From: an uncultured Paracoccaceae bacterium
GTDB lineage: Bacteria; Pseudomonadota; Alphaproteobacteria; Rhizobiales; Rhizobiaceae
Direction of reading: 5' to 3'
DNA: 48,082 nucleotides
Assembly: GCA_937873685.1 (NCBI GenBank)
Contig: CALMYO010000201.1
Coordinates: 1 to 48,082 of the forward strand
Part shown: piece by piece, positions 15,976 through 26,046 of the stretch
Layout of the letters: every line of letters starts with the position of its first letter
How positions within the stretch are numbered: the first letter of the stretch is position 1
Notes under the pieces: model-generated
Databases searched by the model: none
Told to the model about the DNA's origin: nothing
The model's input: the letters and a program-made list of their open reading frames with translations, nothing else
Translations under genes and position numbers: made by a program

Positions 15976-15984
15976 GACACTACC
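15963..15984 (-). repeat. Right terminal inverted repeat of the transposon
   Basis: Exact reverse complement of 13333-13354. The transposase stop codon at 15973-15975 lies inside it, so its last bases are both coding and end sequence. Confidence 0.95.
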
Positions 15985-15992
15985 GGATCGCA
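15985..15992. repeat. Target site duplication, right copy
   Basis: GGATCGCA, identical to 13325-13332 on the other side of the transposon. Confidence 0.93.
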
Positions 15993-16110
15993 CCATCATT
16001 TTGCCCATCCCGACAAGTCTGGTAAGGTGACGGTGCCGCATCCTCGCAAGGACTTGCCAATCGGCACGCTCAAATCCATTTACCGGCAAGCAGGGTGGCC
16101 GACGCGATGA
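15993..16110 (+). pseudogene. hicA: hicA toxin gene, 3' fragment
   Basis: The remaining 39 codons of the split hicA, encoding HHHFAHPDKSGKVTVPHPRK and the family ending GTLKSIYRQAGW. This is the conserved C-terminal part of HicA, including the catalytic-type histidine. It has no start of its own. The stop TGA overlaps the hicB start (ATGA at 16107-16110), the usual hicA-hicB coupling. Confidence 0.9.
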
Positions 16111-16394
16111 CCACTACATTTCTGGCGCTGGTGCACAAGGAGCCCGGCAGTTGCTACGGCATCAGTTTTCCCGATGTACCGGGATGCGTTTCTGCCGGCG
16201 ATACGTTGGAAGAGGCGATGAACGCTGGGGCCGAAGCTTTGGAAGCGCATCTCGATTTCATGCGGCAAACGGGTGACCGGGTCCCGTCTCCACGAACGTT
16301 CGAAGAGCTGCGCACCGATCAGGAATTCATTGAGGATTCCGCCGACGCGATCGTGACCTCGATCGCATTGCCACAGAGGCTTGCCGCAGAGTGA
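16107..16394 (+). CDS. hicB: HicB antitoxin, probably truncated at the C-terminus
   Basis: A 95-residue protein with the HicB partial RNase-H-like fold: [20 protein letters not shown], then [20 protein letters not shown] and a helical end. Full-length HicB proteins of this type usually continue after the equivalent of IVTSIALP into a ribbon-helix-helix DNA-binding domain (VRVNI...). Here the protein stops after RLAAE, so that domain is missing. The stop overlaps the GTG start of ccmH (GTGA at 16391-16394), which suggests the operon junction formed by deletion into hicB. It might still bind HicA but would not be expected to autoregulate; short single-domain HicB forms also exist. Confidence 0.82.
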   Translation: MTTTFLALVHKEPGSCYGISFPDVPGCVSAGDTLEEAMNAGAEALEAHLDFMRQTGDRVPSPRTFEELRTDQEFIEDSADAIVTSIALPQRLAAE

Positions 16395-16852
16395 AACGGC
16401 TTCTTCTCGCCCTACCGGTTATCGTCGCCCTCGCCGCGCCGGCTTTCGCCGTCAATCCCGACGAAATCCTGCCCGATCCGGCGCTGGAGGCGCGCGCGCG
16501 TGATATCTCTGCCGAACTGCGCTGTCTGGTCTGCCAGAACCAGTCGATCGACGATTCCGACGCCGAACTGGCGCGCGACCTGCGCGTCATCGTGCGCGAA
16601 CGGCTGACAGCCGGCGATACGAACGAGCAGGTCTTCGATTACGTCGTCTCGCGTTATGGCGAATTCGTGTTGCTGAAGCCGCGCTTCAGCGCGCGCACCC
16701 TGCTGTTGTGGGGTTTTCCGGTGCTGGTTTTGCTCGCAGGGGCGGCGGTGGCGTTCCGCTACGCGGCATCGCGCGCGAAAGGTCGCGAGGCAGCGCTGAG
16801 CGCGGCTGAACAACAAAGATTGAACGAGATTTTGGGCGACCGCGAGACTTGA
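16391..16852 (+). CDS. ccmH: Cytochrome c maturation protein CcmH (CycL)
   Basis: A 153-residue protein starting at GTG 16391, which overlaps the hicB stop. The signal peptide covers about residues 1-20. The redox motif LRCLVCQNQ (C45, C48) reduces apocytochrome cysteines before haem attachment. A single membrane helix near 105-123 is followed by a basic cytoplasmic tail. CcmH works with CcmF and CcmI, but here is separated from ccmF by hicAB and the transposon, so its transcription must read through 3.1 kb or come from a promoter in the insertion. The protein itself is complete. Confidence 0.94.
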   Translation: MKRLLLALPVIVALAAPAFAVNPDEILPDPALEARARDISAELRCLVCQNQSIDDSDAELARDLRVIVRERLTAGDTNEQVFDYVVSRYGEFVLLKPRFSARTLLLWGFPVLVLLAGAAVAFRYAASRAKGREAALSAAEQQRLNEILGDRET

Positions 16853-16915
16853 TGCGCGTATGCATGCGCCGTGATCGACGTCCGGTCCAGGACCGGAAAG
16901 AACCGGGAGCGCAGC

Positions 16916-18145
16916 ATGGAAAGCCGCAAGCTGGAATTCACCTCGCCGCAGGGCCACAAGCTTGCCGCACGGCTGGACCTGCCGCAGGGCCACATACGCG
17001 CTTACGCGATCTTCGCCCACTGTTTCACCTGCTCAAAAGATCTTTCCGCCGCCCGGCGAATTGCCGGTGAATTGTCGCGGCTCGGAATTGCCGTGTTGCG
17101 ATTCGATTTCACGGGACTTGGATCGAGCGAAGGCGAGTTCGCCAACACCGATTTCACCTCCAATGTCGGTGATCTGGTCGCCGCCGCCGGTTACCTGCGC
17201 GAAAACTTCGAGGCGCCGGCAATCCTGATCGGCCATTCGCTCGGTGGCGCGGCGGTATTGGCCGCGGCGCCGCAGATCGCGGAAGTCAAGGGCGTCGCCA
17301 CCATCGGCGCGCCGGCCGATGTCGCCCATGTGCTGCACAATTTCCACGCCGACATCGAAACGATAGATCGCGAAGGCGGGGCCGGGGTGAGCGGCGCCGG
17401 GCGCAGGTGCCGCACCGGCCGCTCCCTTGTGGAAGCCGCGCGAGAGGCGCGCGGTCTTTGAGGCCGGCGCCCGCTGCACAAGGCGCTGCTGGTCCTGCAC
17501 GCGCCGCTCGACCAGACGGTCGGCATCGACAACGCGGCGCAGATTTTCACCGCAGCGCGCCACCCGAAAAGCTTCGTCTCGCTTAACAAGGCCGACCACC
17601 TGCTGACCCGCGAGAGCGACGCAGCCTTCGCCGCGCAGATGATCGCTGCCTGGGCCGGGCAGTTCCTGCCCGCCGATGCGCCTCAGGGCGAACACGCAAC
17701 CGAAGCCGTCACCGTGTCGGAAACGGGCGAAGGACGGTTCCAGAACACGGTGCAAGCCGGCCGTCACCGCCTGTTTGCTGACGAACCGGTCGCCTATGGC
17801 GGCATGGACAGCGGCCCCTCGCCCTATGACTTCCTGTCTGCCGCGCTCGGCGCTTGCACATCCATGACGCTGCGCATGTATGCCGACCGCAAGAAGCTCG
17901 AACTTGGAACCGTGACGGTCACCGTGAGCCACGACAAGGTGCATCTGGCCGATTGCGCCGAATGCAGCGACGAGGAAAAGGCGCGGGGCGGCAAGATCGA
18001 CGTCTTCCAACGCGCGATTTCCGTCGATGGCCCGTTGCCGGACGAGGTGGCGGCGAAGCTGGAGGATATTGCCGGGAAATGCCCGGTGCATCGCACGCTG
18101 GAGCACGGTTCGAAGGTGCGCACGCGGCTGGTGCGCGCGCAATGA
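16916..18145 (+). pseudogene. Bifunctional alpha/beta hydrolase-OsmC protein, split by an in-frame stop
   Basis: One frame encodes a fused protein of about 409 codons, broken by TGA at 17459-17461. The first part has the hydrolase fold with [17 protein letters not shown], the nucleophile elbow GHSLGG and [10 protein letters not shown]. After the stop the same frame continues with KALLVLHAPLDQTVGIDNA and the catalytic KADHLL, then the OsmC domain with its two cysteines (GACTSM and GKCPVH). Residues just before the stop align poorly with the family although total spacing is conserved, so two compensating small indels are as likely as a point mutation. The OsmC half could be made alone from ATG 17639. 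The hydrolase is probably lost unless this is a sequencing error. Confidence 0.82.
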
Positions 18146-18188
18146 GACAGGCAATCCCAACCTTACGAAAGTTTCATGCGGCGGAAAG

Positions 18189-18216
18189 CTTGGCGTAAGC
18201 CGGCGCGACCTATCTA
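18189..18216 (+). promoter_or_regulatory. Candidate promoter of degP
   Basis: CTTGGC at 18189-18194 and TATCTA at 18211-18216 are 16 bases apart, close to the rhizobial CTTG-N17-CTATAT type. The degP ATG lies 43 bases downstream with AGAAAGGA as its ribosome site. TTACGAAAGTTTCATG just upstream could be a regulator site, not assigned. Confidence 0.4.
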
Positions 18217-18259
18217 GGCGTCATCGGTTTCGCGCATCCGCGCAGAAAGGACGCCAGAC

Positions 18260-19780
18260 ATGAAAACCAGCACTCCGAAAGCCTCCGTTCTCAAGACCCT
18301 CTCCTTCGCCCTTCTTGCCTCCGCCGTCGCCGGCGCAGGCTTTGCCGGCTTCACAGCAACCGGCGCAACGCCGGCGCTCGCCGAGGCCGTGCGCATCGAC
18401 ACGCCGGTCGTCGCGCCGGGCTTTGCCGACGTGGTCGAGAAGGTTTCGCCAGCCGTCGTTTCCGTGCGTGTGAAGAGCAAGGTCGCGCCGGTCAGCGATG
18501 ACGCCCGCGACGGCTTCTCCTTCGATTTCCGCGGCTTCGGTTTCGATGACCTGCCCGACGATCACCCGATGAAGCGGTTCTTCCGCGAATTCGGTCCGCG
18601 CGGCGACAACAATGCGCCGAGGGGCAATCGTCCGGGCCGGGCACGCCCGGTCTCGCAGGGCTCCGGCTTCTTCATTTCCGAAGATGGCTATCTCGTCACC
18701 AACAACCACGTCGTCGATGGCGGTTCGGAATTCACCGTCGTGATGGACAATGGCGATGAACTCGACGCACGCCTGATCGGCGCCGATTCGCGAACCGACC
18801 TCGCGCTGCTTAAGATCGATGCCGACCGCAAGTTCGTGTACGTTGCCTTTGCAGACGATACGAAGACACGCGTCGGCGATTGGGTCGTGGCCGTCGGCAA
18901 TCCGTTCGGCCTCGGGGGTTCGGTCACCGCAGGCATCGTCTCTGCACGCGGCCGCGATATCGGTTCGGGCCCCTACGACGATTTCATCCAGATCGACGCA
19001 GCGGTGAACCGCGGCAACTCCGGCGGTCCGACCTTCAACCTGCAAGGCGAGGTCGTTGGCATCAACACCGCCATCTTCTCGCCGTCTGGCGGCAATGTCG
19101 GCATCGCCTTTGCCGTGCCGGCCTCGCTCGCAAAGAACGTGATCGCCGACCTGAAGGATGACGGCACGATCGAGCGTGGCTGGCTCGGCGTGCAGATCCA
19201 GCCGGTGACGGACGACATCGCCGAATCGCTTGGCCTTGCCAAGGCCGAAGGCGCGATCGTCGCCGATCCGCAGGCCGATGGCCCGGCCCTTGCCGCCGGC
19301 ATCAAGGCCGGGGACGTGATCGTCTCGGTCAACGGCGAAACGGTGAAAGATCCGAAGGATCTGGCGCGCCGCATCGGCGGCATGGCGCCGAACGCCAAGG
19401 TCGAAGTCGGCCTGTGGCGCGGCGGCAAGGCTGAAACCGTGACCGTGACGCTCGGCACCTTGCCCGGTGCGGATCAGGCGAAGGCCGAGGTGCCGGCGCC
19501 GAAGCCCGCCGAGACGGCGCTCGACGATTTCGGCATCACTGTTTCGCCGACCGAAGACGGCAAGGGTGTGCTTATCACCAACGTCGTTTCCGGCAGCGAA
19601 GCGGCCGAGAAGGGCCTGAACGCCGGCGACATCATCGCCGACATCAATGGCGAGCCGGTGAAAACCGCCGCCGATGTCGAGAAGGCGCTGAACAAGGCGG
19701 TCGAAGCCGGACGCAAGGCGGCGCTGCTGCGCATCCAGACCGACGATCGCAGCCGCTTCGTGGCGCTGCCCGTCGGCTAG
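18260..19780 (+). CDS. degP: Periplasmic serine protease DegP/HtrA (Do family)
   Basis: A 506-residue protein with an N-terminal signal peptide (about residues 1-40, ending TPALAEA). The trypsin-like domain has the full triad: H150 in NNHVVDGG, D180 in SRTDLALL and S254 in RGNSGGP. Two PDZ domains follow, around residues 300-390 and 420-500. The proline- and glycine-rich stretch before the protease domain (RGDNNAPRGNRPGRARP) is a flexible loop. DegP degrades or refolds damaged envelope proteins. The regulator pair immediately downstream is commonly linked to it in rhizobia and may control it. Length and motifs are normal. Confidence 0.93.
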   Translation: MKTSTPKASVLKTLSFALLASAVAGAGFAGFTATGATPALAEAVRIDTPVVAPGFADVVEKVSPAVVSVRVKSKVAPVSDDARDGFSFDFRGFGFDDLPDDHPMKRFFREFGPRGDNNAPRGNRPGRARPVSQGSGFFISEDGYLVTNNHVVDGGSEFTVVMDNGDELDARLIGADSRTDLALLKIDADRKFVYVAFADDTKTRVGDWVVAVGNPFGLGGSVTAGIVSARGRDIGSGPYDDFIQIDAAVNRGNSGGPTFNLQGEVVGINTAIFSPSGGNVGIAFAVPASLAKNVIADLKDDGTIERGWLGVQIQPVTDDIAESLGLAKAEGAIVADPQADGPALAAGIKAGDVIVSVNGETVKDPKDLARRIGGMAPNAKVEVGLWRGGKAETVTVTLGTLPGADQAKAEVPAPKPAETALDDFGITVSPTEDGKGVLITNVVSGSEAAEKGLNAGDIIADINGEPVKTAADVEKALNKAVEAGRKAALLRIQTDDRSRFVALPVG

Positions 19781-19818
19781 GGCTGATCGAACTCCGTTCC
19801 GGCCCGGCATCAAGTCAC

Positions 19819-19837
19819 CCCCACCGGGCCGGTGGGG
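19819..19837 (+). terminator. Strong GC hairpin after degP
   Basis: CCCCACCGG and CCGGTGGGG form a nine-base perfect stem around a single G; in practice the loop will be larger. It lies 38 bases after the degP stop. No T-run follows, so it may act as an mRNA 3'-end stabiliser or a weak terminator. Confidence 0.55.
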
Positions 19838-19944
19838 CGCGGCGGCGGATCTTCCCATCAGTCCGCCGCCGTTTTTCCTTCGCCGCCCGTTCTCATTGAC
19901 AACGGTCTCTGGAAATCGGCGCGGTCGGGCAATACTGTGTTCCC

Positions 19945-20616
19945 ATGAAGATTCTTGTGATCGAGGATGACCGCGAGGCGGCCGGATACCTGAGGAAGGC
20001 ATTCGGCGAAGCGGGCCATGTGGTCGATCTTGCCCATGATGGCGAGGACGGCGCGGCGCTGGCCTTCGCCAACGGTTACGATGTACTGGTCGTCGACCGC
20101 ATGTTGCCGAAGCGCGACGGCCTGTCCATCGTCTCGGCGTTGCGTGCCGCAGGCCGCACCACGCCGGCGCTGATTCTCTCCGCCCTCGGGCAGGTCGATG
20201 ATCGCGTCACCGGCCTGCGCGCCGGCGGTGACGACTACCTCACCAAGCCTTACGCGTTCTCCGAGTTGCTCGCCCGCGTCGAGGTGCTGGCGCGGCGCGG
20301 CGGCGGCCGGGAGGTCGAGACGCTCTACCGCGTCGGCGATCTTGAACTCGACCGTTTGTCGCACTCGGTACGCCGCGCCGGCCAGGACATCCCGCTGCAG
20401 CCGCGCGAATTCAAGTTGCTGGAATACCTGATGCGTCATGCCGAGCAGGTGGTCACCCGCACCATGCTGCTGGAAAACGTCTGGGACTACCATTTCGACC
20501 CGCAGACCAACATCATCGATGTCCACGTGTCGCGCCTGCGCTCCAAGATCGAGAAGGGCTTCGACAAGCCGCTGCTCCACACCGTGCGCGGCGCCGGCTA
20601 CGTGATGCGCGACTGA
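19945..20616 (+). CDS. OmpR-family response regulator
   Basis: A 223-residue regulator. The receiver domain shows D8/D9, phospho-acceptor D51 in VVDRMLP and K101 in LTKPY. The winged-helix domain ends HVSRLRSKIEKGF and TVRGAGYVMRD. It is closest to the CusR/TctD-like branch by feel, but the signal is unknown. It starts 164 bases after degP and its kinase follows after 8 bases. The order degP, regulator, kinase, glnE matches what I know from rhizobia. Probable targets include degP or envelope stress genes, by position only. Confidence 0.88.
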   Translation: MKILVIEDDREAAGYLRKAFGEAGHVVDLAHDGEDGAALAFANGYDVLVVDRMLPKRDGLSIVSALRAAGRTTPALILSALGQVDDRVTGLRAGGDDYLTKPYAFSELLARVEVLARRGGGREVETLYRVGDLELDRLSHSVRRAGQDIPLQPREFKLLEYLMRHAEQVVTRTMLLENVWDYHFDPQTNIIDVHVSRLRSKIEKGFDKPLLHTVRGAGYVMRD

Positions 20617-20624
20617 CCGGACCG

Positions 20625-22282
20625 ATGCGCCTTCGCGCCATCATGCGGACCACGGCGGCGCGGCTCTCGGCGCTGTATCTCGTGCTGTTCGCGGTCTGCG
20701 CGGTTTTCCTCGTCTTCTACATGACCGCCCTATCGGTCGGCTTCCTGCTCAACGAGACGCGGGCGACCGTGGCGGCGGAAGTGGCCGAACTGGGCTCGGT
20801 CTACGGGCGTGGCGGCATCCGCGGGCTGGTGCGCGCCATCGACCGTCGCTCGCGCCAGCCGGGCGCCAACCTCTACCTCGTCGCCGATCCCACCGGCCGC
20901 ATCCTTGCCGGCAATGTCGAGGCGCTCGATCCCGGCATACTCGACAATGAGGGCTGGACAGCGGAACCTTTCCGGTACCAGAGATTTGGCGAGCAGGCGG
21001 CCGGGGATCGTCCGCGTGACTTCCAGGCCGTGGCGCAGGTCATCGGCCTGCCGAACGGCATGCGCATTCTCGTCGGGCGCGATCTTGGCGAACCGGCGCG
21101 CTTTCGCCTCGTCGTGCGTCGCGCCTTGATCGCCGCGCTCGGCGTGATGGGGCTTGGCGCGCTCGCTATCTGGTACTTTGTCGGCCGCAACGCGCTGAAG
21201 CGCATCGACAGCGTTTCCGACGCCAGCCGGCGCATCATGGGCGGCGATCTCGCCGGCCGCCTGCCGGTGACTGGTTCAGGCGACGAATTCGACCGCCTGT
21301 CGGAGAACCTCAACGCCATGCTCGGCCGCATCCAGACCCTGAACGAAGGGCTGAAGCAGGTCTCCGATTCGATTGCCCATGACCTCAAGACGCCGTTGAC
21401 GCGCCTGCGCAACCGGGCAGAACAGGCGCTGGCCGTCGGCGAGGGCGACGAGTGGCGCGGCGCGATGGAAAAGGTGGTCACAGAGGCAGACCAGCTGATC
21501 GCCGTCTTCAACGCCTTGCTGATGATCTCGCGCGTGGAGGCGGGCTATTCGGGCCAGGAACTGACACCGATCGACCTTGCCGCGATCGCGCGCGAAATCG
21601 GCGAACTGTACGAACCGGTTGCCGAGGAAGCGGGGATTGTCCTGCAAGTCGATGCGCCGGGCGCGGCGATGGTGCGCGGCAGCCGCGAGTTGGTCGGCCA
21701 GGCGCTGACGAACCTGATCGACAACGCGATCAAGTATGCAGGGCGGGCCCCGGAGTCCGAATGCAATCCGGGCTTCGCATCCGGTGAACAACCCCCACCC
21801 CTGACCCCTCCCCTCAAGGGGGAGGGGAATGACATCCTTACAGTCGCGGCGGAACTCGCTGACACCGTCAAGGTTGGCGAGTCGCAAGGCCCGGCGCTTG
21901 CAGTCCCCCTCCCCCTTGAGGGGGTCCGAAGGACGGGCGAGACCGTTGGCTCGCCCCAAGAGGGGTGGGGGTACCCTAACCGAACCGCGAGTCGGGAGAG
22001 CGGAGAGAAGGCCCGGATCTGCCTGACCGTGCGCCATGCGTCCGACGCTTGTGAAATTTCCGTCGAAGACAACGGCCCCGGCATCGCGGAGGCGGATCGC
22101 GAGCGCGTGCTGGAGCGTTTCGTGCGGTTGGACGAAAGCCGCAGCAAGCCCGGTTCCGGTCTTGGCCTCAGTCTCGTGCGCGCCGTCATGCGCCTGCATG
22201 GCGGCGCGATGCGGCTGGAGGATTCGACGCCCGGCCTGCGCGTGGTATTGCGTTTCCCCAAGGGAGTTGAGGGGGACAAGGC

Positions 22283-22286
<4 letters not shown>
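20625..22286 (+). CDS. Sensor histidine kinase with a palindromic repeat inserted in its ATPase domain
   Basis: A 553-residue membrane kinase, about 80 residues longer than usual. TM1 lies at about residues 15-45, the periplasmic part follows, TM2 lies near 165-188, then HAMP and H252 in AHDLKTPL. The ATPase domain begins normally with the N box (NLIDNAIKYAG near 362-373), but the G1 box (VEDNGPGIAEADR) comes only at about residue 480. The extra segment, rich in PPPLTPPLKGEG- and PLPLEG-like peptides, is encoded by a repeat at 21791-21972 that keeps the frame open. G2 (GSGLGLSL) is intact. The stop overlaps the glnE start (ATGA). Whether ATP binding survives is unknown; loops at this site can tolerate inserts. 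Confidence 0.88.
21791..21972. repeat. 182-bp palindromic repeat inside the kinase gene
   Basis: The outer ends ACCCCCACCCCT (21791-21802) and AGGGGTGGGGGT (21961-21972) are exact inverted repeats. Inside, two GC hairpins (around 21806-21830 and 21902-21923) contain the CCCTC..CAAGGGGGAGGG type core seen at other repeats in this window. This is the build of rhizobial intergenic mosaic or palindromic elements, but it sits within a coding sequence and adds about 60 codons plus flanks. Confidence 0.85.
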
Positions 22287-25210
<2,924 letters not shown>

Positions 25211-25288
25211 AAGGCGGAGTTGCGATGCCTGGGGAAGGGCAGGGCGGGGCCGCTTGAGCCACGGGGGTGGCGCAATGGAGTACACACC

Positions 25289-25819
25289 ATGAAAACCATG
25301 ACCAGAACTGCTCTTGCCTTCATCGCCCTTTCGGCAGCCATAGGCGGCTCCGCGATGGCGCAGGACAACGCCGCTCCGGCGCCGCAGGCGCAGGATGACA
25401 TGAAGCCCGGCCGCGGTGGCCCGGGTGCCCGCTTCGACCGCATGGATACCGACAGCAACGGCACGATTTCCTTTGAGGAATTCGCGGCGATGATGAACGG
25501 CCGCATTGGCGACGCCGACGCCAACAAGGATGGCGAGCTCACGGTGGAAGAAATCGCCACCGCAATCGAGAATCGTCGCGCCGAACGCATGGCGCAGCGC
25601 ATGATCGCCCGTTTCGACAATGACGGCGACGGCAAGCTGATGGTCTCCGAAATCGAGAACCGCCAGAAGAAGATGTTTGCGATGATGGATCGCAACGACG
25701 ACGGCCAGATCTCGAAGGAAGAGATGCCGCGCCGCATGGGCAAGGGCGGACACGGCGAACGCGGCGAGCATCGCGGCGGACACCGCTGGGGCCATCACGG
25801 CGGTGGCGATCGCTGGTGA
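25289..25819 (+). CDS. Exported EF-hand calcium-binding protein
   Basis: A 176-residue protein from ATG 25289; the frame is open further upstream but the signal peptide (MKTMTRTALAFIALSAAIGG, cleavage after AMA) fixes the start. Four EF-hand loops are visible: DTDSNGTISFEE, DANKDGELTVEE, DNDGDGKLMVSE and DRNDDGQISKEE, in two pairs. The C-terminal 30 residues are Gly/His/Arg rich (ending WGHHGGGDRW) and could bind metal such as nickel or copper. Proteins of this kind are periplasmic in rhizobia and their role is mostly unknown. It follows glnE by 78 bases. Confidence 0.85.
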   Translation: MKTMTRTALAFIALSAAIGGSAMAQDNAAPAPQAQDDMKPGRGGPGARFDRMDTDSNGTISFEEFAAMMNGRIGDADANKDGELTVEEIATAIENRRAERMAQRMIARFDNDGDGKLMVSEIENRQKKMFAMMDRNDDGQISKEEMPRRMGKGGHGERGEHRGGHRWGHHGGGDRW

Positions 25820-25915
25820 TGGCGTTTGGGCCGGTTCGTAGCGCCGACCCCTTCGGCTCAGGTGCATGAATTTTGGGAGTATCGGGCGCGATAGTCGAAC
25901 CAGTCAGGACAAATT

Positions 25916-25975
25916 CGCTGCAACACGGGGACTTTCCTCCCCACAAGGGGGAGGGAAAGTCCCCGTGTTGCAGCG
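25916..25975. repeat. Long near-perfect hairpin between convergent genes
   Basis: A stem of about 27 base pairs starting CGCTGCAACACGGGGACTTTCC folds onto its complement with one mismatch or bulge and a loop around CACA. The core CTCCCC-CAAGGGGGAGGG resembles the repeat inside the kinase gene and the one at 39154. It lies between the EF-hand gene and the convergent pleC and may act as a bidirectional terminator. The rest of 25820-26046 shows nothing else. Confidence 0.7.
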
Positions 25976-26046
25976 CTTCCCCTAATCGCTCGAGCCTTCT
26001 TGCCAGGCGCTCCAAGCTGGCGTTTGCAGGCGCAAACGCCGTTTTT

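Larger units (their letters stand above)
13333..15984. mobile_element. IS1-family transposon carrying three passenger genes
   Basis: A 2,652-bp element bounded by perfect 22-bp inverted repeats (starting GGTAGTGTCTCAG) and by an 8-bp target duplication. It contains, left to right, two overlapping small genes (13428-13873, +), a P63C-domain gene (13876-14946, -), a divergent control region and the DDE transposase (15085-15975, +). Ordinary IS1 elements are about 0.7-1.3 kb and carry only transposase, so this is a passenger-carrying form. The intact ends, intact duplication and open transposase suggest a recent and possibly still active insertion. Confidence 0.9.

Noticed and set aside
17459-17461. 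TGA as a selenocysteine codon in the hydrolase-OsmC gene
   Set aside because: The position is not a cysteine in the family and sits in a poorly matching stretch; a mutation or sequencing error is simpler.
21791-21972. Insert in the kinase gene as an intron or intein
   Set aside because: The segment is too short and has no splicing motifs; its inverted ends and hairpins fit a palindromic repeat that is simply translated.
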